A stretch of 64,000 nucleotides of DNA from Pseudomonas aestuarii. Its GTDB lineage: Bacteria; Pseudomonadota; Gammaproteobacteria; Pseudomonadales; Pseudomonadaceae. Made by a program: the position numbers and the translations under genes. The stretch lies in assembly GCF_027988105.1 (NCBI RefSeq), contig NZ_JAQJZJ010000003.1, forward strand, positions 488,572 to 552,571, written 5' to 3'. The notes beneath the pieces are model-generated. The model saw nothing but the letters and a program-made list of their open reading frames with translations. It was not told the origin of the DNA and did not search any database. Positions 10,157 through 18,241 of the stretch are shown piece by piece. Position 1 is the stretch's first letter; each line of letters starts with the position of its first letter.

Positions 10157-11521
10157 CTAGCGCAGGGTGCGGCGCCAGAGGTTGAGCACGTCGCTCTTGG
10201 TAATCAGACCGAGGAAGCGACCGTTTTCCACGATCAGCGCCACGTGGCCTTCGTCGAAGGTCTGCAGCAGGCGTTCGAGCGGCACATCCGGGTCGAGGGT
10301 CTGCAGCTTGCTGACCATCGCCTCGCGCACCGGCAACTGGAAATGCTCAGGGGCGTCCTTGACCGCGCGCAGCAGGTCCCACTCGTCGATCAGGCCAATC
10401 ACCTGGTCACCGTCCATCACCGGCACCTGGTCGATGTCGTGGAAGCGCATGCGCCCGTAGACCGCCGCCAGGGTTTCCTCGGGTGTGCAGGTGACGGTGG
10501 TGCCTTCCTCGTAACGCCGCGCGATCAGGTCGCGCAGGTTGCCCTGCTTGGGCCGTTCGATCAGGCCCTGGTCGAGCATCCAGTAGTCGTTGAACATCTT
10601 CGACAGGTACTTGTTGCCACTGTCGCAGGCGAAGGTCAGCACCCGCTTGGGCGTGGTCTGCTCACGGCAGTAGCGCAGCGCCGCCGCCAGCAGGGTGCCG
10701 GTGGACGAGCCGGCCAGCACGCCCTCCTCCTTGAGCAGCAGGCGCGCGGTGTGCAGGCTCTCGGCGTCGCCGATGCGGTAGGCACGCCTGACCAGGGCAA
10801 AGTCGGCGATGGCCGGGACGAAGTCCTCGCCGATGCCCTCGACCAGCCAGCTGCCGGCCTCGCCGTAGTGGCCGGTCTCGACATAGTCGGCCAGCACCGA
10901 GCCTTCGGGATCGGCCAGGACCATCTCGACCTGCGGCGCCACCTTCTGGAAGAAATGGGTCAGGCCGCCGAGGGTGCCACCCGAGCCGACGCCGACCACC
11001 ACCGCATCGACCCGCTGCTCCATCTGCCGCCAGATCTCCGGGCCGGTACCACGCTCGTGGGCCCAGGCATTGGCCGGGTTGTTGAACTGGTCGATGTAGA
11101 AAGCATCCGGGGTCTGCGCAGCGATGCTGCGGGCCAGGTCCTGGTAGTACTCGGGGTGGCCCTTGGCGACATCGGAACGGGTCAGGCGCACCTCGGCGCC
11201 GAGGGCCTTGAGGTGGAAGATCTTCTCGCGGCTCATCTTGTCCGGCACCACTAGCAGCATGTGGTAGCCCTTCTGCGCGGCGACCAGGGCCAGGCCCAGG
11301 CCGGTGTTGCCGGCGGTGGCCTCGATGATGGTGCCGCCGGGCTTGAGCGCGCCGCTGCGCTCGGCGGCCTCGATCATGGTCAGGGCGATGCGGTCTTTGA
11401 TCGAGCCGCCGGGGTTCTGGTTTTCCAGCTTGATGAACAGCTGGCACGGCCCCGTGTCGAGGTGGGTGAGCGGCAAGACCGGGGTGTTGCCGATCATGTC
11501 GAGCAGGGGATTGGCGGACAT
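10157..11521 (-). CDS. cystathionine beta-synthase with C-terminal CBS pair
   Basis: A 454-residue enzyme joining homocysteine and serine to cystathionine. The N-terminal fold II PLP domain has the lysine in NPGGSIKDRIA, the substrate loop EATAGNTGLGLA, and VGVGSGGTLGG and AGSSTGTLL for phosphate binding. Residues from about 340 form two CBS (Bateman) motifs, ending VALIVENGRFLGLITKSDVL. The Bateman module usually senses adenosyl ligands. The ATG at 11521 follows GGAGGG by 7 bp. Paired with the gamma-lyase-type gene downstream, it forms a complete reverse transsulfuration route. In PAO1 the equivalent pair is, from memory, PA0399/PA0400. Confidence 0.93.
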   Translation of the reverse strand: MSANPLLDMIGNTPVLPLTHLDTGPCQLFIKLENQNPGGSIKDRIALTMIEAAERSGALKPGGTIIEATAGNTGLGLALVAAQKGYHMLLVVPDKMSREKIFHLKALGAEVRLTRSDVAKGHPEYYQDLARSIAAQTPDAFYIDQFNNPANAWAHERGTGPEIWRQMEQRVDAVVVGVGSGGTLGGLTHFFQKVAPQVEMVLADPEGSVLADYVETGHYGEAGSWLVEGIGEDFVPAIADFALVRRAYRIGDAESLHTARLLLKEEGVLAGSSTGTLLAAALRYCREQTTPKRVLTFACDSGNKYLSKMFNDYWMLDQGLIERPKQGNLRDLIARRYEEGTTVTCTPEETLAAVYGRMRFHDIDQVPVMDGDQVIGLIDEWDLLRAVKDAPEHFQLPVREAMVSKLQTLDPDVPLERLLQTFDEGHVALIVENGRFLGLITKSDVLNLWRRTLR

Positions 11522-11819
11522 CGTTTGACCCTCCGCAACACTGTCGATCGCATTACCGAGTCGCAATTACGCCTTAACTTATAGGTGCTGCACCAGCAGA
11601 CGGCCAATCCGCCCGACCGGCGACCCCTCGCCGGGCACATCTGCGGCTGACGTGGGCAGCGCGACTTTTCCTCCCCTATACTTCCCCCAGCGTTGCTCGC
11701 CAGCCTACTAGCATTGCCAGGCGCGACGCGGGATGAATTGCTGGCCGAATTTGTTCGACCTTGCTGTTTGGCAGGATGTTTGTGTGGCCAAAGCGCGACA
11801 GGAACAGGATGCAAAACAC

Positions 11820-13283
11820 ATGGTATTTGCAATTGTCTTGGTGCTAATCGTTGTGGCATCGGTACTGTTCCATGTACTGAGCCCTTGGCAGGCAACGGCG
11901 GCAGCCTCCAACTGGGGCTCGATAGACGCCGCACTGTTCATCACCCTGCTCATCACCGGCATCTTCTTCATCGCCGTCACCCTGTTCATGGCGCTGGCGA
12001 TCATTCGCTACCGCCATAAAGAAGGACGCCGGGCGGCCTATCAGCCCGAAAACAAGAAGCTGGAATGGTGGTTAATCGGCGTCACCAGCGTCGGCATCAT
12101 CGGCCTGCTGGCACCGGGCCTGGTGGTGTACCACGACTTCGTCCGGGTGCCGCAAGGCGCTCACGAACTGGAAGTGGTTGCCCAACAGTGGCAGTGGTCT
12201 TTTCGCTTCCCAGGCCAGGACGGCATGCTGGGCAAGTCGGATATCAAATGGGTCAACAGCGCCAACCCCTTCGGCCTCGATCCCGATGATCCGCTCGGCC
12301 AGGACGATGTGCTTATCCGCAACAATGAAGTGCGCCTGCCGCTCGATCAACCGGTGAAGGTACTGCTGCGCTCCAAGGACGTATTGCACAATTTCTATAT
12401 ACCCCAGATCCGCAGCAAGATGGACATGGTCCCCGGCATGGTCTCCCACTTCTGGTTCACCCCGACCAAACTCGGCACCTATGAAGTGTTGTGCGCCGAG
12501 TACTGCGGCCTGGCCCATTACAATATGCGCGGCAAGATGATCGTGGAGGAACCCGCAGCCTTCGACCAGTGGTTGAACAGCCAGCCGACCTTTGCCCAGA
12601 CCCGACTTAGCGCCGCCAAACCCAGCCGCGCAAGCGTGTTGGAGCAGGGCCGCCAGCTGGCGCAGAACTCCGGCTGCCTGGCCTGCCACAGCCTGGATGG
12701 CAGCGCCAGCCTCGGCCCGAGCTGGAAGGACCTGTACGGCCGCACCGAGCGGCTGGCCGACGGCAGCAGCGTGCAGGTCGACGAGGCCTACCTGATCGAA
12801 TCGATCCTCCAGCCCAAGGCCAAGCTGGTGCAGGGCTACCCGCCGGTCATGGTGCCCTACACTTTCAAGCAGGAGGAGCTGGATGCGCTGCTCGCCCTGA
12901 TCAAGTCGCTCAGCGGCGCGATGCCAGACGAACAGGCCCCGTCCGGCGCAGCGGCAGCCTCCGAAGATCCGGCGGCGCAGGGCCGGCAACTGGCCAGCTC
13001 CTTCGGCTGCCTGACCTGCCACAGCATCGATGGCAAGCCGGGCGTCGGGCCGACGTGGCGTGGCCTGTATGGCAAAACGGAGCTCTTGGCCGACGGGACC
13101 TCCGTGGAGGTCGACGAAGCCTATCTCAGGGAATCCATTCGCGATCCCAATGCGGTGATCGTCAAGGGGTTTACCCCGATCATGCCGGCCTTCGAAATGA
13201 CCGATGAGGAACTCGACGCCTTGGTCGCGTTGATCAAATCCATCGCCGACGAAGGTGACAGCACACCGGGAGCAGCCCCCTAA
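11820..13283 (+). CDS. coxB: cytochrome c oxidase subunit II with two fused cytochrome c domains
   Basis: A 487-residue caa3-type subunit II. Two N-terminal membrane helices (residues 3-20 and 40-60) lead to the periplasmic cupredoxin domain. The CuA site is C225-x3-C229-x3-H233-x2-M236, with the other histidine in DVLHNFYIP. Two tandem cytochrome c domains follow, with haem sites C286-x2-C289-H290 and C397-x2-C400-H401 and candidate methionine ligands in VMVPYT and IMPAF. The two haem domains are close copies (LADGSSVQVDEAYL and LADGTSVEVDEAYL), pointing to an internal duplication. It delivers electrons to subunit I. The start is uncertain; ATG 11733 and GTG 11784 are upstream alternatives. 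ATG 11820 gives the common N terminus. Confidence 0.92.
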   Translation: MVFAIVLVLIVVASVLFHVLSPWQATAAASNWGSIDAALFITLLITGIFFIAVTLFMALAIIRYRHKEGRRAAYQPENKKLEWWLIGVTSVGIIGLLAPGLVVYHDFVRVPQGAHELEVVAQQWQWSFRFPGQDGMLGKSDIKWVNSANPFGLDPDDPLGQDDVLIRNNEVRLPLDQPVKVLLRSKDVLHNFYIPQIRSKMDMVPGMVSHFWFTPTKLGTYEVLCAEYCGLAHYNMRGKMIVEEPAAFDQWLNSQPTFAQTRLSAAKPSRASVLEQGRQLAQNSGCLACHSLDGSASLGPSWKDLYGRTERLADGSSVQVDEAYLIESILQPKAKLVQGYPPVMVPYTFKQEELDALLALIKSLSGAMPDEQAPSGAAAASEDPAAQGRQLASSFGCLTCHSIDGKPGVGPTWRGLYGKTELLADGTSVEVDEAYLRESIRDPNAVIVKGFTPIMPAFEMTDEELDALVALIKSIADEGDSTPGAAP

Positions 13284-13324
13284 GCCGCCAAGATGCACTC
13301 AACCCTCACCCGGAGGATGATGTG

Positions 13325-15100
13325 ATGGCCTACGCGGAACAGGTCGAAACAGAGGCTCTACACGAACCCAAGAGCTTCCTGACCCGCTATATCTGGAGCC
13401 AGGACCACAAGGTCATAGCCATTCAGTATGCCTTGACGGCGATCTTCGTCGGCCTGATTGCCCTGGTCTTGTCCGGCCTGATGCGCATGCAACTGGGTTT
13501 CCCCGGCAGTATCGGGTTCATGGACGCCGGCGCCTATTATCAGGCGATGACCATGCACGGCATGATCATGGTCATCTACCTGCTCACCGCCCTGTTCCTC
13601 GGCGGTTTTGGCAACTACCTGATCCCGCTGATGGTGGGGTCGCGCGACATGGTCTTTCCCTACGTCAACATGCTCAGCTACTGGTTCTACCTGCTCTCGG
13701 TGGTGATCCTGCTCGCCAGCTTCTTCGCCCCCGGCGGCCCCACCGGTGCGGGCTGGACGCTCTACCCACCGCAGTCAATCACCCAGGGCACCCCGGGCAC
13801 CGAATGGGGCATCGTGCTGATGCTGGTGTCCCTGGCAGTGTTCATCATCGCCGCCACCATGGGTGGCCTGAATTACGTGACCACGGTGCTGCAGGCGCGC
13901 ACCCATGGCATGACCCTGATGCGCATGCCGCTGTCGGTCTGGGGCATCTTCATGGCCTCGATTCTGGCCCTGCTGGCCTTCCCGGCATTGTTCGTCAGCG
14001 CGGTGATGATGCTGTTCGACAAGCTGCTGGGCACCAGCTTCTTCATGCCGGCGATCATCTCGCTGGGCCAGTCACTGGAGCACCAGGGCGGCAGCCCGAT
14101 TCTGTTCCAGCACCTGTTCTGGTTCTTCGGCCACCCGGAGGTTTACATAGTCGCCCTGCCCGCCTTCGGCCTGGTCTCCGACCTGATCAGTACCCATGCG
14201 CGCAAGAACATCTTCGGCTACCGCATGATGGTCTGGGCCATAGTGGCCATCGGTGTGCTCAGCTTCGTGGTCTGGGCACACCACATGTACGTCAGCGGCA
14301 TGAACCCCTACTTCGGCTTTTTCTTCGCCACCACCACCCTGATCATCGCGGTACCCACCGCGCTTAAGGTCTACAACTGGGTATTGACCCTGTGGCAGGG
14401 CGATATCCACCTGACCGTGCCCATGCTGTTCGCCCTGGCCTTTATCCTCACCTTCCTGGTCGGCGGCCTGACCGGGCTGTTCCTCGGCAACGTGATCGTC
14501 GACATCCCGCTTTCGGACACCTATTTCGTCGTCGCCCACTTCCACATGGTCATGGGCGTCGCGCCGATTCTGGTGGTGTTCGGCGCCATCTACCATTGGT
14601 ACCCGAAAATAACCGGGCGCATGATGAATGAGCGCCTGGGCAAGCTGCACTTCTGGATCACCTTCCTCGGCACCTACGCCATCTACTTCCCCATGCACTA
14701 CCTGGGTTTCCTCGGTATGCCGCGGCGCTACTACGCCTACGAAGACTATGCGTTCATCCCGCAGTCGGCTCAGGACCTCAACGCCTTCATCACCGTGGCC
14801 GCCCTGACGGTCGGCGTGACCCAGCTGCTGTTCCTGTTCAACCTGTTCTGGAGTGCCTTCAACGGCAAACCCGCCGGCGGCAACCCCTGGCAAGCCACCA
14901 GCCTGGAATGGCAGACGCCGCAAACCCCGCCGATGCACGGCAACTGGGGCGCCAAGCTGCCGGTGGTGCATCGCTGGGCCTATGACTACAGCGTGCCGGG
15001 AATCGAGCAGGATTTTGTCCCGCAGACGGTGTCCGCCGAAGAGTTGCAGCACATGCGCCAGCGCGACCGCGCGACCACCCCAAAGGATCAACGACCATGA
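13325..15100 (+). CDS. coxA: cytochrome c oxidase subunit I
   Basis: A 591-residue haem-copper oxidase catalytic subunit with about twelve membrane helices. Visible ligands and channel residues include the haem histidine in MTMHGMIMVIYLL, the CuB and Tyr/Glu region FWFFGHPEVYIVALPAFG, WAHHMYVSGM, and the haem pair in VVAHFHMVMG. The GHPEVY sequence places it in the A1 group, with a glutamate in the D channel. It reduces O2 to water while pumping protons. GGAGG precedes ATG 13325; a GTG three bases earlier is less likely. Its stop overlaps the next start (ATGA). Confidence 0.96.
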   Translation: MAYAEQVETEALHEPKSFLTRYIWSQDHKVIAIQYALTAIFVGLIALVLSGLMRMQLGFPGSIGFMDAGAYYQAMTMHGMIMVIYLLTALFLGGFGNYLIPLMVGSRDMVFPYVNMLSYWFYLLSVVILLASFFAPGGPTGAGWTLYPPQSITQGTPGTEWGIVLMLVSLAVFIIAATMGGLNYVTTVLQARTHGMTLMRMPLSVWGIFMASILALLAFPALFVSAVMMLFDKLLGTSFFMPAIISLGQSLEHQGGSPILFQHLFWFFGHPEVYIVALPAFGLVSDLISTHARKNIFGYRMMVWAIVAIGVLSFVVWAHHMYVSGMNPYFGFFFATTTLIIAVPTALKVYNWVLTLWQGDIHLTVPMLFALAFILTFLVGGLTGLFLGNVIVDIPLSDTYFVVAHFHMVMGVAPILVVFGAIYHWYPKITGRMMNERLGKLHFWITFLGTYAIYFPMHYLGFLGMPRRYYAYEDYAFIPQSAQDLNAFITVAALTVGVTQLLFLFNLFWSAFNGKPAGGNPWQATSLEWQTPQTPPMHGNWGAKLPVVHRWAYDYSVPGIEQDFVPQTVSAEELQHMRQRDRATTPKDQRP

Positions 15101-15786
15101 ACCGCTTGCTGCTGAGGAACACCGACAGCTTCGAACCCAGTGGCGGCTGGCATCCCAACGCGGGCATGCCCAGCCCTGCCGCGATGGATCGCGCACGCAC
15201 CGCAAGAGTCGGCCTGCGCCTGTTGCTCGCGGTGGTCAGTTCGCTGTTCCTGCTGTTCCTGATCGCCTTCATCATCCGCTCGCAGGTACCTGACTGGCAG
15301 CCGCTGACCGAACCGCTGGCGCCCCTGGCCCAGACCAACGCGCTCTGGCTCAATAGCGCCGCGCTGATAGGCGCCAGCATCGCCCTGCAATGGGCCCGCG
15401 TGGCCGCCCGCCGGGGCAACGCGCAGGCGACGCTGGCCGGCTTCACCCTCGGCGGCCTGCTGGCGATCGCCTTTCTGCTCGGCCAACTCTGGGTCTGGCG
15501 GCTATTCGCCGCCTGGGGCTATTTCGTCGCCAGCAACCCGGCCAACAGCTTCTTCTACCTGCTGACCGGCCTGCACGGCCTGCACCTGCTGGGCGGCCTG
15601 GTGGCCTGGGGCAGAACCCTGGGCAAGTTTCTGCGCCATGTGCCCCTGGCGCGGCTCGCCAGCAGCGTCGAACTCTGCGCCATCTACTGGCATTACCTGC
15701 TGGGGCTTTGGCTGCTGCTGTTCGCCCTCCTGACCAGTACACCGCAAACCTATGAGGCCATCGCCGCATTCTGCGGCCTGAGGTGA
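15097..15786 (+). CDS. cytochrome c oxidase subunit III-like protein (first of two)
   Basis: A 229-residue protein with a roughly 35-residue polar N terminus and five or so membrane helices. Subunit III marks are FFYLLTGLHGLHLLGGLVAWGRTL and SVELCAIYWHYLLGLWLLLFALL. The second gene of this type follows 4 bp downstream, so the operon encodes two members of the subunit III family. This one is more diverged and opens with NTDSFEPSGGWHPNAGMP. It may be an assembly or accessory subunit. Translationally coupled to coxA. Confidence 0.85.
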   Translation: MNRLLLRNTDSFEPSGGWHPNAGMPSPAAMDRARTARVGLRLLLAVVSSLFLLFLIAFIIRSQVPDWQPLTEPLAPLAQTNALWLNSAALIGASIALQWARVAARRGNAQATLAGFTLGGLLAIAFLLGQLWVWRLFAAWGYFVASNPANSFFYLLTGLHGLHLLGGLVAWGRTLGKFLRHVPLARLASSVELCAIYWHYLLGLWLLLFALLTSTPQTYEAIAAFCGLR

Positions 15787-15790
15787 AGCC

Positions 15791-16498
15791 ATGGCAGCGC
15801 ATTCAGCCCCCCCCACAGATCACCCAACGCTTGCGCCCGATGCATCTGCCGCGGGCTGGCAGGGCATCACCCGCGACTGGTCGTCGGACAAGGATGCGTT
15901 CAAGCAGGTGCCCTGGGGCAAGGCGATGATGTGGATCTTCCTGCTCAGCGACACCTTTATCTTCACCTGTTTCCTGACCGGCTATATGGCCGTGCGTATC
16001 AGCAGCACCGAGCCCTGGCCGAACACCAGCGAGGTCTTCGCCCTGACCATCGCCGGCAACCACATTCCGCTGATCCTGATCGCCATCATGACCTTCGTGC
16101 TGATCAGCAGCAGCGGCACCATGGCCATGGCGGTCAACTACGCCTACCGCCGCAACCGCGGCATGACCGCCGCCCTGATGCTGGCCACCGCCTTGTGTGG
16201 CGTGGCCTTCGTCAGCATGCAGGCGTTCGAATGGAGCAAGCTGATCGCCGAAGGCGTACGCCCCTGGGGCAACCCCATGGGCGCGCCACAGTTTGGCGCG
16301 AGCTTCTTCATGATCACCGGGTTCCACGGCCTGCACGTATCGATCGGCGTGCTCTACCTGTGCACCATCGCGTGGAAGGTGCTACGCGGGGACTACGAGC
16401 GCTCCGGCAACTACCAGAACGTCGAGATAGCCGGGCTCTACTGGCACTTCGTCGACCTGGTGTGGGTGTTTATCTTCGCTTTCTTTTATCTCTGGTAG
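15791..16498 (+). CDS. coxC: cytochrome c oxidase subunit III
   Basis: A 235-residue membrane protein of the CoxC/CyoC family. The conserved helix features are MWIFLLSDTFIFTCFLTGYMA, MQAFEWSKLIAEGVRPWGNP, FFMITGFHGLHVSIGVLYL and VEIAGLYWHFVDLVWVFIFA. This is the more canonical of the two subunit III proteins in the operon. Subunit III stabilises the core and proton uptake. GAGGTGA precedes the ATG. It is followed 21 bp later by the small subunit IV gene. Confidence 0.93.
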   Translation: MAAHSAPPTDHPTLAPDASAAGWQGITRDWSSDKDAFKQVPWGKAMMWIFLLSDTFIFTCFLTGYMAVRISSTEPWPNTSEVFALTIAGNHIPLILIAIMTFVLISSSGTMAMAVNYAYRRNRGMTAALMLATALCGVAFVSMQAFEWSKLIAEGVRPWGNPMGAPQFGASFFMITGFHGLHVSIGVLYLCTIAWKVLRGDYERSGNYQNVEIAGLYWHFVDLVWVFIFAFFYLW

Positions 16499-16519
16499 CG
16501 CTGCAGAGGAGCACTGGCC

Positions 16520-16855
16520 ATGACGCACAGCGGACAACAGCATCCGATCAGCCTGTACCTGAAAATCTGGGGGCTGCTATTCGTCCTCAGCACCTGCTCC
16601 TACCTGGTCGACTACTTCCACTTCGCCGGTTACCTCAGGTGGTCGCTGATCATCACCTTCATGCTGCTGAAGGCCGGGTTGATCGTCGCCATCTTCATGC
16701 ACATGGCCTGGGAACGCCTGGCCATGGTCTACGCCATTCTGGTGCCACCCCTGTGCCTGCTGGTGCTGGTGGGGCTGATGGTCAGCGAGGCGGACTACAT
16801 TTTCCTCAGCCGGGTGCTCTTCTTTGGCCAAGGCATAACCGCGCCGTCACCATGA
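16520..16855 (+). CDS. small cytochrome c oxidase subunit IV (prokaryotic type)
   Basis: A 111-residue protein with three predicted membrane helices (about 13-35, 38-60 and 70-92). WSLIITFMLLKAGLIVAIFMHMAWE is cut here as LLKAGLIVAIFMHMAWE, the hallmark of the bacterial subunit IV/CyoD-like family with its KxxxIxxxFMH pattern. A good GAGGAG lies 11 bp upstream of the ATG. Last gene of the oxidase operon. Confidence 0.88.
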   Translation: MTHSGQQHPISLYLKIWGLLFVLSTCSYLVDYFHFAGYLRWSLIITFMLLKAGLIVAIFMHMAWERLAMVYAILVPPLCLLVLVGLMVSEADYIFLSRVLFFGQGITAPSP

Positions 16856-16888
16856 TGACGCCGCGGTTGCTGTAATCAAGGCTCTAGA

Positions 16889-17443
16889 TCAGATCGTTCG
16901 CTTGAACTGATGCCATCTGTGCAGCCAGGCCACGATCCAGTGCGGAGCGGCGGAGCCCGTTCCGGCAACTTGCAGCCGCGGATGATGGTTGACCACCTGC
17001 TCCAGCACCGCTTCCTGTTCCGGCTCGACATCGACGAAAAAGACATGCTTGCCTTCTTGGAGATTCTTCCTGAAGCGGCGGAAGTGGGCATTGGGCACCT
17101 GGATGCCGAAAAAGCCACCTTCCCAGGTACAGAAACCAAACAGCACGATCGCCAGGAAGATGAAGGGTACCCATCCCGCAGCGGTTGCGGTCCAACCCAG
17201 CAAATAGGCACCACCGAGCACCAGCACGGCAAGTACCACACCGACGACTGCACCAATCTCTCCGGAGTGAACGACATCCTGCTTCATGAAGGAAGGCACA
17301 TCGTGCAGGTGATGTTGCTCGACATCGGCATCCTTTTCACTGAGCACGTGAATCTGCTCGGTGCTGATGCCCTTGGCCTCCAACTCCTGCTCGACGGTTT
17401 CAAGATCGTCGAGATTGTCACTGGTGTAATAGTGCCTATTCAT
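16889..17443 (-). CDS. conserved membrane protein of unknown function
   Basis: A 184-residue protein. The N-terminal cytoplasmic part (1-55) reads like a small alpha/beta domain: DNLDDLETVEQELEAKGIS, then QIHVLSEKDADVEQHHLHDV. Two hydrophobic helices follow at about 62-80 and 85-105 (AVVGVVLAVLVLGGAYLLG and WVPFIFLAIVLFGFCTW), then GGFFGIQVPNAHFRRFRKNL and a C-terminal domain ending in a basic tail. Similar Pseudomonas proteins are sometimes labelled magnesium transporter or stress protein without firm basis. GGGAGGT lies 5 bp before the ATG. Convergent with the oxidase operon. Confidence 0.75.
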   Translation of the reverse strand: MNRHYYTSDNLDDLETVEQELEAKGISTEQIHVLSEKDADVEQHHLHDVPSFMKQDVVHSGEIGAVVGVVLAVLVLGGAYLLGWTATAAGWVPFIFLAIVLFGFCTWEGGFFGIQVPNAHFRRFRKNLQEGKHVFFVDVEPEQEAVLEQVVNHHPRLQVAGTGSAAPHWIVAWLHRWHQFKRTI

Positions 17444-17924
17444 GACGTACCTCCCATCTAGCCTAGCCGCCACTGCAAAATCGCGATCACCCGACCTTCA
17501 CCGAGAGAGGCTTGCGGCATGGGTGCAGCGACATGGCCCCTGTTCTCTTGTTCGATCAACTATAAGTATAGGCGCCTCGCTAAAAACAACAATCAAGCAA
17601 AAGTCAAGTCAATAAGTCAAAGCCCCTAAAAAACATGCTGTTTAGAGCCCAGATCACGGGGTCAGACCACACCGGCAGCCTCAGAGGTCGGGCATAAATA
17701 GAGCGCAACGCAGCAGCGGGCGCCTGGGGCGGCCGCTGCTGGGGGAGTTAATTCACAAGCGCTCAGAGCCTATGAATCACCCCTTGCCTGGTGCGGCCCC
17801 CAGCCACACCTCAACTGACGATCTCGCCCCATCTCGGCGCACAAACCAGCAGCACGCTCTCTTTTGCACCACAAACAGCACCAGGGCTTACCTGGATATC
17901 CCCTGAAATCACCGAGTTTCTCTA
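17444..17924. other. non-coding region upstream of the nasA promoter
   Basis: No convincing gene. It contains an AT-rich block (17565-17640), a 9-bp inverted repeat (cagcagcgg 17711-17719 with ccgctgctg 17733-17741), and NtrC-like half sites such as TGCACC at 17865-17870. Because a sigma-54 promoter begins at 17925, NtrC enhancer sites are expected here. No full palindromic site was clear by eye. Confidence 0.45.
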
Positions 17925-17941
17925 TTGGCTCGGGTCTTGCT
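17925..17941 (+). promoter_or_regulatory. sigma-54 promoter for nasA
   Basis: TTGGCTCGGGTCTTGCT matches the -24/-12 consensus with GG at 17927-17928 and GC at 17939-17940, exactly 10 bases apart. It differs from the standard YTGGCACGRNNNTTGCW at one position. Transcription should start near 17952, giving a nasA leader of about 290 nt. Confidence 0.8.
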
Positions 17942-17955
17942 TAGACATTGCCCTA

Positions 17956-17997
17956 GGCAGCCAATGGCGGCTGCCCTCATGAACGACAAAGACGTCG
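17956..17997 (+). promoter_or_regulatory. ANTAR-type antiterminator hairpin pair in nasA leader
   Basis: Hairpin P1 has arms ggcagcc (17956-17962) and ggctgcc (17969-17975) with hexaloop AATGGC. Hairpin P2 has arms cgac (17984-17987) and gtcg (17994-17997) with hexaloop AAAGAC. Both loops have A at position 1 and G at position 4, the known recognition rule for ANTAR RNA-binding regulators such as NasR and NasT. The 3' side of P2 overlaps the 5' arm of the following terminator, as expected for antitermination. Confidence 0.75.
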
Positions 17998-18038
17998 CCT
18001 CACCCTCGCCCAGCGCGAACGGTGACGCGGCGTTTTTT
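17992..18038 (+). terminator. leader terminator controlled by ANTAR hairpins (nasA)
   Basis: The 5' arm acgtcgcctcacc (17992-18004) pairs with ggtgacgcggcgt (18021-18033) at 12 of 13 positions including one G-U pair, followed by six T (18033-18038). Forming P2 (17984-17997) would remove the first bases of this stem. It lies some 200 bp before nasA and so acts as an attenuator, not an end-of-gene signal. Confidence 0.7.
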
Positions 18039-18159
18039 AGTTTCTGCCCCCAACGCCTGGGGATGGTGGCTCCCCTGCGATCCAGTGGTTCTGCTTGTCA
18101 CTCTCTCAACCCAGCTGTGGCCTCGGCCGCAGGGCCTTGCACCACAAGTGCATAGCCTC

Positions 18160-18225
18160 CCCGGCCAGTTGCGCTCGGCGTGTCCACGACCACGACGAAC
18201 CGTGACTGGCCGGGACCCTTTTTTT
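18160..18225 (+). terminator. second hairpin with T-run just before nasA
   Basis: A perfect 10-bp stem, cccggccagt (18160-18169) with actggccggg (18205-18214), then accc and seven T (18219-18225). It sits 17 bp before the nasA start codon and inside its leader. The loop is 35 nt long. It may be a second attenuator or an element that masks the ribosome binding site. Confidence 0.55.
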
Positions 18226-18241
18226 GCTGACGAGGTATTCG

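Noticed and set aside
17628..17640. aaaaaacatgctg shared with 59938-59950
   Set aside because: A 13-base match with no shared context; probably chance in AT-rich intergenic DNA.
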